Of a stretch of DNA of 38,664 nt, positions 31,517 to 38,664 are shown piece after piece. Each line of letters begins with the position of its first letter. The stretch's first letter is position 1. The notes under the pieces are model-generated. The model saw only the letters and a list, made by a program, of their open reading frames with translations. It was not told where the DNA came from and ran no database searches. The position numbers and the translations under genes are program-made. The stretch is from Alistipes sp. UBA940 (lineage in GTDB: Bacteria; Bacteroidota; Bacteroidia; Bacteroidales; Rikenellaceae). The DNA is taken from assembly GCA_002293425.1 (NCBI GenBank), contig DBDE01000037.1:84873-123536 (forward strand). The letters are read 5' to 3'.

Positions 31517-32389
31517 TTATTTTCTTATAGTCTTATTCACCGCCAACGTAGTAAAAATAAGTGAAATAATCACTCCGCCGACGATCATTCCGCCGACAAT
31601 GGAGAGTAGCAGGAAACTGCCCCTGAGCAACCTCACGTCGGGCAAACCCTCGTGCAGCCCGAAGTAGAGCAGCAAAAACATAGTCGTCGCTATCAACCCC
31701 GCATAAGCCCCGTGCCGCACCGCCGAACCCAAAAACGGCTTCATAATAAACCCGGGATTGGCCCCGACAAGTTTCATAGTGTTGATGATCTGTCGCTTAT
31801 TGATGATGGTCATCCGGATGGTGTTGTTGAGCAATATGAGCGAAATCACCAACAGCGCGCTCCCGAACAGCATCAACACAAGGTTCAGCTTCCCCAGGTT
31901 CCGCCCGATCTGCTCGACCACGGTCTTCTGGTAAACCACCTCCGTCACTCCCGACATCTTTTCGACGTCGCGCACAAATCCGGTCACCGTCTCCGGAGCC
32001 TCCGACGCAACAGCGGTCAGCGAAACCTCGAAGCTGTCGGGCAACGGATTGAAATCTATGAACTCCGAAAAATCGTCGCCCGTCTCCTCCTTGAACTGCT
32101 CGGCGGCGGCCTCTTTCGACAAAAACTCGACACTGCGCACCAACGGCTCCTCGCCCAGCATCTGGCTTTCGATGCTCTTGCGGAGCTCGGCAAGTTTCCC
32201 CTCCTCCAGCCCGTCTTTGAGCATCACGTGAATAGCAATGCTCTCCCTGAGCCGATTGGTGACATCGAGCGCGTTGAGTATCAAATAACAGACCGAGCCC
32301 AACAGAAACAGCACCATAGCGATGCTGACCGTCGAGATGAAATAGGAGTTCCTTATGCGGCGTTTCTGCCTTTTGTCTTCGAGAGCCAT
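31517..32389 (-). CDS. ftsX: Cell division protein FtsX (ABC transporter permease-like)
   Basis: 290 aa. FtsX works with the ATPase FtsE to activate septal wall hydrolases. N-terminal membrane helix: YFISTVSIAMVLFLLGSVCY; a periplasmic domain of about 110 residues (VMLKDGLEEGKLAELRKSIE and after); then three C-terminal helices, with LVLMLFGSALLVISLILLNN and the MKLVGANPGFIMKPFLGSAV loop. The ftsE gene is not adjacent, as in many Bacteroidota. The start overlaps the yfhO 3' end by 37 bp. Confidence 0.92.
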   Translation of the reverse strand: MALEDKRQKRRIRNSYFISTVSIAMVLFLLGSVCYLILNALDVTNRLRESIAIHVMLKDGLEEGKLAELRKSIESQMLGEEPLVRSVEFLSKEAAAEQFKEETGDDFSEFIDFNPLPDSFEVSLTAVASEAPETVTGFVRDVEKMSGVTEVVYQKTVVEQIGRNLGKLNLVLMLFGSALLVISLILLNNTIRMTIINKRQIINTMKLVGANPGFIMKPFLGSAVRHGAYAGLIATTMFLLLYFGLHEGLPDVRLLRGSFLLLSIVGGMIVGGVIISLIFTTLAVNKTIRK

Positions 32390-34776
32390 AGCGCAAGTAT
32401 GATAGAAATTAAAATAGCAATATTAGAGACCAACGTCACCGCCTCGACCATCCGGAACCTCGGCGCACGGAACCGCCACTCTATCGTGTGCTCGCCCGCC
32501 GGCACGACCATAGCCCGCAAAATGTAATCGGCACGGAAACAGGGCGTCTCCACCCCATCCACATACGCCGTCCACCCCCTGTCATAGTAAATTTCCGAAA
32601 AGACCACCACGCCCTCCCCTGCCGAAGAGCTGCGGTATTTCAGATAATTGGGACGGTACTCCACCAATTCGATTTCAGCCTCTGCGAGGCTGTCGGCCCG
32701 CCCCGTGGGGGGGGCGGGGTCGGGCCGAAAAATATTGTCGGATAACTCGGCCACGGCCTGCCTCTTGTTGTCGATCCGGCCGAGCATATCGAGCTCCTCA
32801 CGCGCATCACGCACCTCGATAACCTGTTCGACAAACCACGCCGCACCATTGGCATCAGGGTTCAACTCCACCGTTCGCTCGCCCGTGTCCGGATCGGTAT
32901 CGGTAAAGATAAAATACTTGGTATTAAGTAAGTTCAAAATCCCCAAATCGCCCTCGACCAAATATCGGTCGATCACATCCTGATAACGTCGCAACTTCGC
33001 TCCGTGATAACCGCCGACTGAGCGATGGAAATAGGACGTATAAGCTTCATTAAAGGGATTTGCGGTGTTGAAAACCCTGAACCCGAGCTCCTCGTCTGCC
33101 ATAATCATCCTGTCGACCCCGTCCGGCTTAACCCGAACATCGGCTCGCGGCCGAAAATCGTCGCCATCCACAAACCGCCGATCGACCGGTACCAGATCGA
33201 GAAGCACCAACACACTCAAAGCGAGGGCAAACAGCCATATTTTCGGCTTCTGCGAAGCCGTCGGCCCCGCCCGCAGGGGGGTCGGGCGGGCCGAAAAATT
33301 ACTAAAAAACAAAATGCCGGCAGTAAACAAAACAAACAGCAAACTCCGCCACGCATCGCCCGTCAACATCCGTGCGCGCTCGGCACGCATCGCCTCGGTC
33401 AACTCAGGCCAATACCGCCCATCGACGGGAGAAGAAAAATCGAAAATCAACCCTCCGAACAGCGCGAAAAACAGAGCCACACCCCCGACTATACCCACAC
33501 TCCACTTCAATCCCCTCATAACCCGGGAACGCTCCACATCTCCGGCCAAAACCTTCCACACCCCCATCGCCGCCAAAAACGGCACACTCCACTGCAAAAT
33601 CACAAGCGCCATCGACACCGTGCGAAACTTATCCAACCCGGGCAAAACCACAAAAGCCCCCCGCGTAAACCACATCGCATTGTGACCCCACGCAAGCAAC
33701 AATCCCAAAACGGAAACCCCCGCAACCCACCACTTCTGCCGCCCGGGCAAAACCGCAAAAGCGAAAATAGCCAAAAACACAACCACCGCCCCCAAATAGG
33801 TCGGCCCGCCCGTAAACGGCTGATCACCCCAATAACTCCCCAACTGCTCGGCCAGCCGCGGGTCGTACCCCTCGTCCCTCAACGCATCCGCCACTTCGCC
33901 GTTGGTCGAAAAACCACCCATCGACGACCCGCCACGGGCATCGGCAATAAACATATTAACACTCTCACCCACCCCATAGCTCCACTGGGTGGCGTACTCC
34001 AAATCTATCCCCCCACCGTCCCTCTCCGCCACCTCGCTCCCCGCACGGATCGTCTCCGGCGAGTGTTCGAAAGTGTACCAAAGATGGGTAAAATTAGCCC
34101 CCACAGCCAACACCGCCGCACAAACCAACACCCCCGTGGTGATCAAAAACTTCCTGCTCAGCGAAAAATGACCCAACCACAGCGCAACCACCACCAGCCC
34201 AAAATAGTAAGTCACCTGATGATGTCCCGCGCCGATAAGCAACGCCGCAAAAAGTGCCGCAAGAGCCCCTCCGAGCCACGGTCGTGTCTGCCGAAACGCC
34301 ATCACCACCGCCCCCACGACCATCGGCGCGTACCCCATAGCCCGCATCTTTGTGATATGTCCCGCCTCGATAATAAGGATGTTATATGTCGACAATCCAT
34401 AAGCCAACGCCGCAAAAATCGCAACCCAGGCATTCACCCCGCACATCAGCAACCCCAGCCAAAACCCCACCATCGCAAGAAACATCAACGCCGCCGGTTC
34501 GCCCATAAAACCGAGAACCCGCTGCACCCCGTCCCTGAGAAACATCGACGGATAATGGACCGAAATGAGATAAGCCGGCATTCCACCGAACATCCGTCCC
34601 GTCCACTGCGGGTCCTCGTCGAACTCGGCACGATGCTCCGAAATGTCGCGCTTCATCCCCTCATACATCTGCACATCGGTCTGGCTCAGCGTCTCGCCAC
34701 CGAACTGAGGAAGAAAATAAAAAAAACTAACCACCCAAAAGGCGGCAATGGCAACTATGTGGGGAAGAAATTTCAT
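32353..34776 (-). CDS. YfhO family membrane protein with two palindromic insertions
   Basis: 807 aa. A multi-spanning membrane protein (about 12 helices) with a C-terminal periplasmic beta domain; YfhO proteins are GT-C-like and in Gram-positives help glycosylate teichoic acids. Typical features: DVQMYEGMKRDISEHRAEF near the N-terminus, YDRGWTAYVDG and the final two membrane helices. Element C adds about residues 494-511 (FSARPTPLRAGPTASQ) in a loop between two helices, and element B adds about 683-700 (FRPDPAPPTGRADSLAEA). Start at 34776 is fixed by a perfect -7 box 4 nt earlier; a much longer frame to 35268 is antisense to the polyprenyl synthase and rejected. Confidence 0.88.
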   Translation of the reverse strand: MKFLPHIVAIAAFWVVSFFYFLPQFGGETLSQTDVQMYEGMKRDISEHRAEFDEDPQWTGRMFGGMPAYLISVHYPSMFLRDGVQRVLGFMGEPAALMFLAMVGFWLGLLMCGVNAWVAIFAALAYGLSTYNILIIEAGHITKMRAMGYAPMVVGAVVMAFRQTRPWLGGALAALFAALLIGAGHHQVTYYFGLVVVALWLGHFSLSRKFLITTGVLVCAAVLAVGANFTHLWYTFEHSPETIRAGSEVAERDGGGIDLEYATQWSYGVGESVNMFIADARGGSSMGGFSTNGEVADALRDEGYDPRLAEQLGSYWGDQPFTGGPTYLGAVVVFLAIFAFAVLPGRQKWWVAGVSVLGLLLAWGHNAMWFTRGAFVVLPGLDKFRTVSMALVILQWSVPFLAAMGVWKVLAGDVERSRVMRGLKWSVGIVGGVALFFALFGGLIFDFSSPVDGRYWPELTEAMRAERARMLTGDAWRSLLFVLFTAGILFFSNFSARPTPLRAGPTASQKPKIWLFALALSVLVLLDLVPVDRRFVDGDDFRPRADVRVKPDGVDRMIMADEELGFRVFNTANPFNEAYTSYFHRSVGGYHGAKLRRYQDVIDRYLVEGDLGILNLLNTKYFIFTDTDPDTGERTVELNPDANGAAWFVEQVIEVRDAREELDMLGRIDNKRQAVAELSDNIFRPDPAPPTGRADSLAEAEIELVEYRPNYLKYRSSSAGEGVVVFSEIYYDRGWTAYVDGVETPCFRADYILRAMVVPAGEHTIEWRFRAPRFRMVEAVTLVSNIAILISIILALWLSKTKGRNAA
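32677..32731 (-). repeat. Palindromic element, type I, copy B, near the yfhO 3' end
   Basis: 55 nt. Plus strand: small hairpin AGCCTC-TGC-GAGGCT (32677-32691), then 40 nt identical to copy A (32692-32731). The small-hairpin arms differ from copy A at matching positions in both arms, so pairing is kept. Same reading frame as copy A, giving the same peptide core RPDPAPPTGRAD. Confidence 0.9.
33245..33298 (-). repeat. Palindromic element, type I, copy C, in yfhO
   Basis: 54 nt. Plus strand: small hairpin GGCTTC-TGC-GAAGCC (33245-33259), GTC, large hairpin CGGCCCCGCCCG/CGGGCGGGCCG (33262-33293, one bulge), then AAAAA. It is read in a different frame from copies A and B (RPTPLRAGP instead of RPDPAPP), so at least two frames of the element are stop-free. 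Confidence 0.85.
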
Positions 34777-34780
34777 TTCG

Positions 34781-34788
34781 CAAATGTA
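34781..34788 (-). promoter_or_regulatory. -7 box (TACATTTG) for yfhO, leaderless spacing
   Basis: Perfect box, then CGAA, then ATG 34776. It shares a 36-bp divergent gap with the ispB promoter. Confidence 0.65.
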
Positions 34789-34800
34789 ATGAAAAAAGAT

Positions 34801-34808
34801 TACTTTTG
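34801..34808 (+). promoter_or_regulatory. -7 box (TACTTTTG) for ispB, leaderless spacing
   Basis: Perfect box, then TGGG, then ATG 34813. A near -33 element, TTCG (34777-34780), lies 20 nt upstream and overlaps the yfhO box region, so the two promoters may compete. Confidence 0.65.
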
Positions 34809-34812
34809 TGGG

Positions 34813-35763
34813 ATGATCGAACAAATTCGCCTTCCGATAGAGGCCCAAACGGCCGAGTACAAGCGTTTCGTAGCGCGGCAAATGGTCTCCGACAACCCCC
34901 TTGCGGACAACATTATGGAGTATATCCTGTCCAACAGCGGCAAAGGCGTCCGGCCGATGACGGTGATGCTCAGTGCCCTGTTGCACAATCCCGATATGGG
35001 CCTGAGAACCTACCTGGGAGCGATGTTGGTGGAGATGATGCACACCGCCTCGCTGGTGCACGACGACGTGATAGACCACGCCGACACCAGGCGCGGAAAA
35101 CCCTCGCCACGTGCGCTTTGGGGCCCCCGAACGGCAGTCATTGCAGGCGATTTCATTCTCGCCAAAAGCCTGACGGTGGGGCTCGACAGTGGCCAGTACG
35201 ACATTGTCGACCAGGTGGTCAGAGCGATGAGCGAGCTGTGCGAGGGCGAACTGTTGCAGAGCCGCCAAAGCGACGAAGTGCGAATGACGCGCGAAATCTA
35301 CCTCGACATCGTCACCAAAAAGACGGCAGTATTATTCGGCGTCAGCGCGGCCGTGGGAGCTATGTCGGTCGGTGCAAGCGGCGACGATGTCGCTCGAATG
35401 CGACTGTTCGGCGAAGCGACAGGCATCGCGTTCCAAATCCGCGACGACATTCTGGATTACGCCTCTTCGGACACGGGCAAGCCCCTGTGCAACGACCTTG
35501 TGGAGAAGAAAATCACCCTGCCCCTGCTCGAAGTGATGGAGAAACTGCCCTCTCGAAAAGAGGAGTTATCCGATATGCTGGCCCGGGGCGAAGTCGACCG
35601 GCTTCACCGAATCGTCCTGAGCGAGGGCGGATTGGAGGCCGCGACGGAAGTGATGAAAAAGTATGTTATGCGGGCGGTGGGGTTGTTGGCAAACTATCCC
35701 GTCTCCCCGGCCCACAACTCGCTGGTTCTGCTGGCAAACTATGCAGGCGAGCGGAAAAGATAA
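34813..35763 (+). CDS. ispB: Polyprenyl diphosphate synthase (octaprenyl type)
   Basis: 316 aa. It makes the all-trans isoprenoid side chain for menaquinone. First Asp-rich motif: LVHDDVIDHADTRRGKPSP; second: FQIRDDILDY. Also GKGVRPMTVML near residue 43 (GKRxRP) and DLVEKKITLPLLEV after the second motif. The start at 34813 follows the -7 box by 4 nt; the long upstream frame is antisense to yfhO. The stop lies in the left arm of a terminator. The exact chain length is not readable from sequence here. Confidence 0.92.
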   Translation: MIEQIRLPIEAQTAEYKRFVARQMVSDNPLADNIMEYILSNSGKGVRPMTVMLSALLHNPDMGLRTYLGAMLVEMMHTASLVHDDVIDHADTRRGKPSPRALWGPRTAVIAGDFILAKSLTVGLDSGQYDIVDQVVRAMSELCEGELLQSRQSDEVRMTREIYLDIVTKKTAVLFGVSAAVGAMSVGASGDDVARMRLFGEATGIAFQIRDDILDYASSDTGKPLCNDLVEKKITLPLLEVMEKLPSRKEELSDMLARGEVDRLHRIVLSEGGLEAATEVMKKYVMRAVGLLANYPVSPAHNSLVLLANYAGERKR

Positions 35764-35786
35764 AGCTCCCCTAAGGGGAGCTTTAT
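35760..35786. terminator. Bidirectional terminator hairpin between ispB and the ferredoxin gene
   Basis: Perfect 12-bp stem ATAAAGCTCCCC/GGGGAGCTTTAT (35760-35771, 35775-35786) with a 3-nt loop, between convergent genes. The U-tract on either side is short (TTTAT), so efficiency may be moderate. Confidence 0.75.
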
Positions 35787-35789
35787 CAG

Positions 35790-35960
35790 TTATTCTGCCG
35801 AGATGGCCTCGGTGGGACACACTCCGGCACAAGCACCGCAATCGATGCAACTGCCGCCGTCGATAACATAAACATCGCCCGCCGAAATAGCCTCCACAGG
35901 ACACTCGTCGATGCACGTACCACACGCGGTACACAAATTAGGATCAATCTTGTAAGCCAT
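35790..35960 (-). CDS. 2[4Fe-4S] ferredoxin
   Basis: 56 aa, from ATG 35960 to TAA 35790. Two classic clusters: CTACGTCIDECPVEAI and CIDCGACAGVCPTEAI, giving eight cysteines in the clostridial-type ferredoxin pattern. It carries electrons at low potential in anaerobic metabolism. The short length (too small for many ORF filters) and complete motifs make it certain. The leader upstream contains a tandem 7-bp repeat (35963-35993). It is convergent to ispB. Confidence 0.96.
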   Translation of the reverse strand: MAYKIDPNLCTACGTCIDECPVEAISAGDVYVIDGGSCIDCGACAGVCPTEAISAE

Positions 35961-35962
35961 AA

Positions 35963-35993
35963 TTAAACTAAAAACTAAGAACTAAAAACTATA
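35963..35993. repeat. Tandem 7-bp repeat (AAAACTA/AGAACTA)
   Basis: Three to four imperfect copies of a heptamer (AAAACTA, AGAACTA, AAAACTA) directly before the ferredoxin gene, in AT-rich DNA unlike the rest of the window. Each unit also reads TAGTTTT on the coding strand, resembling partial -7 boxes. Confidence 0.6.
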
Positions 35994-36024
35994 AAATTAA
36001 TAACCAAAAAAATCATACCCCTGA

Positions 36025-36507
36025 TCAGTCCCAGCGCGATGTCTCCAGCTCCCCGTGATAACGCCCCGTCAACCGACGGCCGCCCTCCATAACGAGCGAA
36101 AACTCCACATCGCACGAATGGCCCCACCGATCGACATCTATCCAGCCGTCGACAACATCCGAAATCCAATCGCCATCCTCGCCCCAAGCCGTCCCATCGG
36201 CGATGCCGAAAGGTTCGGGCGTACGCGGATCAAACACATAGCGACCCGAAACCAGCCCCCTGTCGTGACCCGGAACCCACAACATAAGGCTAATCCCCGG
36301 TTCGTCATACTCCCTCCAATCGTCGCAAAACTCCACCCTGATAAGCTCCGACTCGCGCGTCCACTCATACGGCGGAGCGTACTGAATAGCGGTTTCCAAC
36401 CAATAATGCTCGCCGTAAACCTCGAAATAACCGTTCTCATCGTCGAACATCTCGTCGCACGAAACCAACGCGAGCCCCAATGCAATCAAAAAAAACAACT
36501 TTTTCAT
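36025..36507 (-). CDS. Small lipoprotein of unknown function
   Basis: 160 aa. MKKLFFLIALGLALVSCDEM is a lipoprotein signal with Cys at about residue 17. The mature part is acidic and beta-rich, with EVYGEHYWLETAIQYAPPYE, ISLMLWVPGHDRGLVSGRYV and a C-terminal GGRRLTGRYHGELETS. I do not recognise a family. The start overlaps the serS stop (ATGA), so it is the second gene of a serS operon. The plus-strand long frame over it is a shadow. Confidence 0.75.
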   Translation of the reverse strand: MKKLFFLIALGLALVSCDEMFDDENGYFEVYGEHYWLETAIQYAPPYEWTRESELIRVEFCDDWREYDEPGISLMLWVPGHDRGLVSGRYVFDPRTPEPFGIADGTAWGEDGDWISDVVDGWIDVDRWGHSCDVEFSLVMEGGRRLTGRYHGELETSRWD

Positions 36508-37763
36508 ATTCTGTCAAACTTTGTATATTCCCTCAAAACCTCAGGCACAACAATGCCCTCTGCGGTCTGATTATTCTCCAACAACGCCGCCACTATCCTG
36601 GGCAAAGCCAGCGACGACCCGTTCAAAGTGTGCGCCAACTGCATCTTCCCCTCCGGATCCTTATAACGAAGTTTCAGCCGATTGCTCTGAAAACTCTCGA
36701 AGTTGCTCACGCTCGAAACTTCCAACCACCGCTCCTGGGCCGCCGACCAAACCTCGAAATCGTAAGTCAACGCCGACGTGAAGCTCATATCACCCCCACA
36801 CAAACGCAATATGCGATAAGGCAACCCCAACTCCTTTACAATACTCTCCACGTGCGCCACCATCCCGTCCAGCGCAGCATAGGAATTTTCGGGTTTCTCC
36901 AACCTCACAATCTCCACTTTGTCGAACTGATGAAGCCTGTTCAACCCCCGCACATCCTTGCCATAGCTCCCCGCCTCGCGCCGAAAACAGGGCGTATAAG
37001 CGGTGATCGCGACCGGAAAATCTGCTTCGGACAGGATAACATCCCTGTATATATTGGTCAGCGGAACCTCCGCCGTGGGCACCAAATAGAGGTTGTCCCC
37101 CGTCACGTGGTACATCTGCCCCTCCTTATCGGGCAACTGCCCCGTGCCGAAACCCGAAGCTTCGTTCACCAAAACAGGGGGCTGAATCTCGGTATAACCG
37201 GCCGCAGTGTTGCGCTCCAAAAAATAGGCAATCAACGCCCTTTGCAACGCCGCGCCCTTGCCTCTATAGACCGGGAAACCGGCTCCGGTGAGCTTCACAC
37301 CCAGTTCGAAGTCAATGATCCCATACCTGGCCGCAAGTTCCCAATGCGGAAGCTTCTGCTCCAACACAGGAATCTCCCCTCCGCTCCTGACAACCACATT
37401 ATCCTCAGCCCCCGTCCCCGCTGGCACCACCTCGGCCGGCAAATTCGGAAGCTGGACAACGAGGCCGTCGAGCTCGGCCGTGACGCTCTTCAACTCCTCC
37501 TCCAACTCCCTGGAGCGGCTTTTCAGTGCGCCCACCTCGTTCTTCACGCTCTGTGCATCTTCCCCTCGGGCGATCAGGGCCCCGATCGATTTGGCCAAAG
37601 AGTTCTGACGGCGCAAAAGGTCGTCCAACTCGGTCTGGATCGACTTACGGCGATCATCCGACTGCTCGATCCGGGCGATGACAGGTGCAGCCTGAAAGCC
37701 CTTGACAGACAATCGGTCTACCACGTGATCTTTCTGCGTCCGTATTTGTTTCAGGGTCAGCAT
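36504..37763 (-). CDS. serS: Seryl-tRNA synthetase
   Basis: 419 aa. It charges tRNA-Ser. An N-terminal coiled-coil arm (about residues 30-100: IEQSDDRRKSIQTELDDLLR, GEDAQSVKNEVGALKSRSRE) binds the tRNA long arm. The class II catalytic core includes PCFRREAGSYGKDVRGLNRL (motif 2) and LNGSSLALPRIVAALLENNQ (motif 3). ATG 37763 (MLTLKQIRTQ) matches family starts; an in-frame upstream extension to 37901 crosses the promoter and is rejected. Confidence 0.95.
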   Translation of the reverse strand: MLTLKQIRTQKDHVVDRLSVKGFQAAPVIARIEQSDDRRKSIQTELDDLLRRQNSLAKSIGALIARGEDAQSVKNEVGALKSRSRELEEELKSVTAELDGLVVQLPNLPAEVVPAGTGAEDNVVVRSGGEIPVLEQKLPHWELAARYGIIDFELGVKLTGAGFPVYRGKGAALQRALIAYFLERNTAAGYTEIQPPVLVNEASGFGTGQLPDKEGQMYHVTGDNLYLVPTAEVPLTNIYRDVILSEADFPVAITAYTPCFRREAGSYGKDVRGLNRLHQFDKVEIVRLEKPENSYAALDGMVAHVESIVKELGLPYRILRLCGGDMSFTSALTYDFEVWSAAQERWLEVSSVSNFESFQSNRLKLRYKDPEGKMQLAHTLNGSSLALPRIVAALLENNQTAEGIVVPEVLREYTKFDRI

Positions 37764-37786
37764 TTGCCATTCAGGGTTTAGCGCGA

Positions 37787-37834
37787 CAAAGATAGTGAAA
37801 GCCGAGCGGAAACGCAAACTTGTTTGCAGTTTCC
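37787..37834 (-). promoter_or_regulatory. serS promoter with an overlapping inverted repeat
   Basis: Minus strand: TTTG -33 (37815-37818), 20-nt spacer, TATCTTTG -7 (37787-37794), 23 nt before the ATG. The -33 lies inside a 27-nt inverted repeat (37808-37834): arms GGAAACGCAAAC and GTTTGCAGTTTCC with one bulge and a 2-nt loop. It may be an operator or part of a leader of an antisense transcript. Confidence 0.6.
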
Positions 37835-37890
37835 CGAGGCGCCGCCTATCTAAAACAAGCGAAGCGAAGTTAAAGTTAGTGATTTTTTCG

Positions 37891-37898
37891 TACCTTTG
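37891..37898 (+). promoter_or_regulatory. -7 box (TACCTTTG) for lon
   Basis: Perfect box, 29 nt before the lon ATG at 37928, giving a normal-length leader. Confidence 0.6.
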
Positions 37899-37927
37899 CA
37901 CGGATATTTCTATCTGAAAGAGATCGC

Positions 37928-38664
37928 ATGAGTAAAAGAAATAAGATAAAAGCGAACGATCTGGCCGGAATAGGCGATGTATTCGAAGGTACGCACCAGG
38001 TGATACCCATAGTCTCGGCCGACGACGACGACATGCCGATGGATGTGAAGATCCCCAGCGTGATCCCCATCCTGACGCTGCGCTCGTCGGTGCTTTTTCC
38101 CGGAGCCATCACGCCCATCACCGTAGGACGGGAAAAGTCGATGCGACTCGTGCACGACGTCGACCAATCGGGAGGAGTGTTGGGAGCCGTGCTGCAACAC
38201 GAGCACAGTCTGGACAATCCCTCGCCCAAGGATCTGTATGGCGTGGGAACGGCGGCACGCATACTCAAGATACTCGAAATGCCCAACGGCAACCTCACCG
38301 TCATACTCCACGGCCTCGAAAAGATCGAGATCATGGAATACATCACCTCGGAGCCCTATCTGCGCGCCTCGGTGATCCCGGTGCGCGATACGGCTCCGCC
38401 CAAGGACAATGTCGAGTTCGGGGCGCTGGTCGACTCGATCCGCGACATAGCCCTCGAGATCATCAACATCTCGCCCGGCATGCCCAAGGAGGCGGCCTTC
38501 GCGATCAAGAACATAGACTCCAGGCGCGGCATCATAAACTTCATCTGCACGAACTTCGATCTCAAAGACTCTGACCGGCAAAAACTCCTGGAGGCACCGG
38601 GGCTGCTCGCGCGTGCTCGTCGCCTGCTCGAGATACTGCTTAACGAACAGCAACTGGTCGAGCT
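37928..38664 (+). CDS. lon: Lon protease, N-terminal part (3' end outside window)
   Basis: 245 codons are visible and the frame runs off the right edge. The N-terminal LON substrate-binding domain is clear: IPILTLRSSVLFPGAITPIT, then VGREKSMRLVHDVDQSGGVL and GTAARILKILEMPNGNLTVI. The ATPase and Ser-Lys protease domains are beyond the window. Lon degrades misfolded and regulatory proteins, including antitoxins of the ParD/RelB kind in other bacteria; a link with parDE here is a guess. It is divergent to serS. Confidence 0.92.
   Translation, partial: MSKRNKIKANDLAGIGDVFEGTHQVIPIVSADDDDMPMDVKIPSVIPILTLRSSVLFPGAITPITVGREKSMRLVHDVDQSGGVLGAVLQHEHSLDNPSPKDLYGVGTAARILKILEMPNGNLTVILHGLEKIEIMEYITSEPYLRASVIPVRDTAPPKDNVEFGALVDSIRDIALEIINISPGMPKEAAFAIKNIDSRRGIINFICTNFDLKDSDRQKLLEAPGLLARARRLLEILLNEQQLVE

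Noticed and set aside
32353..34776. yfhO as a frameshifted pseudogene because of Pro-rich odd segments
   Set aside because: The frame is continuous over 807 codons and the odd segments coincide exactly with the palindromic elements.
33025..35763. 912-codon plus-strand frame ending in the polyprenyl synthase
   Set aside because: Only the last 316 codons are homologous. The upstream part is antisense to yfhO, and the -7 box sets the start at 34813.
1..38664. tRNA, rRNA, CRISPR arrays, insertion sequences, prophage
   Set aside because: No cloverleaf, no regularly spaced direct repeats and no transposase or integrase other than the housekeeping Xer gene were found by reading.

Overview
The window looks like the chromosome of a GC-rich member of the Bacteroidales, most like Rikenellaceae/Alistipes. 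This rests on protein families typical of the group (DUF3575/OmpA-like, DUF4270, DUF3098, DUF2461, GT5-only glycogen synthase half, YfhO, energy-transducing TonB), high GC, and many Bacteroidota-type -7 promoter boxes (TAnnTTTG) instead of sigma70 -10 boxes. The genus is an inference. I see no rRNA, tRNA, CRISPR array, transposase or prophage. Nearly everything is housekeeping DNA in short, tightly overlapping operons.

Layout: 1-1578 minus, truncated DUF3575/OmpA-like outer membrane gene. 1689-4194 plus, tatD-tcdA-xerC-hpf. 4191-4743 minus, parDE toxin-antitoxin. 4809-8515 minus, cdaA, cardiolipin synthase, deoC and upp. 8653-10488 minus, hflX and tonB. 10564-11613 plus, rlmN. 11650-12588 minus, small membrane/YtxH trio. 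12652-13161 plus, SLOG/DUF1273. 13297-15695 minus, a GH5-metallo-beta-lactamase fusion, lspA and a 58-aa protein. 15792-18357 minus, ECF sigma, C4 zinc ribbon, NIF3, MerR. 18380-23100 minus, rsmF-like, deoxynucleoside kinase, GH3 and TrkA. 23139-23366 plus, tiny Cys-rich membrane protein. 23300-28401 minus, DUF2461, topA, DUF4270, glgA. 28426-34776 minus, queA, truB, uppP, DUF3098, ftsX, yfhO. 34813-35763 plus, polyprenyl synthase. 35790-37763 minus, ferredoxin, lipoprotein, serS. 37928-end plus, truncated lon. Common themes are envelope lipid and wall precursors (cls, uppP, lspA, ispB, yfhO, ftsX), RNA modification (tcdA, rlmN, rsmF, queA, truB) and nucleotide salvage (upp, deoC, dNK).

The most unusual content is a family of short GC-rich palindromic elements. 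I find seven copies in 38.7 kb, all with one architecture: a long GC hairpin, a (G)AC or AG spacer, then a second, shorter hairpin. Five copies are 54-55 nt (type I) and two are 86 nt (type II). Four sit inside open reading frames and add 16-18 codons to XerC, a MerR regulator and YfhO (twice) without breaking the frame. A fifth supplies the C-terminus and stop codon of RlmN. The arms of the second hairpin differ between copies but stay complementary. This resembles the Rickettsia palindromic elements in behaviour, but no transposase is visible here.

Other points of note: an exported GH5 glycosidase fused to a metallo-beta-lactamase-fold domain; at least six genes whose start codon lies exactly 4 nt after a perfect TAnnTTTG box, so their mRNAs are probably leaderless; a 127-nt nested palindrome between upp and hflX; a 222-nt structured gap inside the ftsX-DUF3098 operon; and a 15-bp operator palindrome in the parDE promoter.
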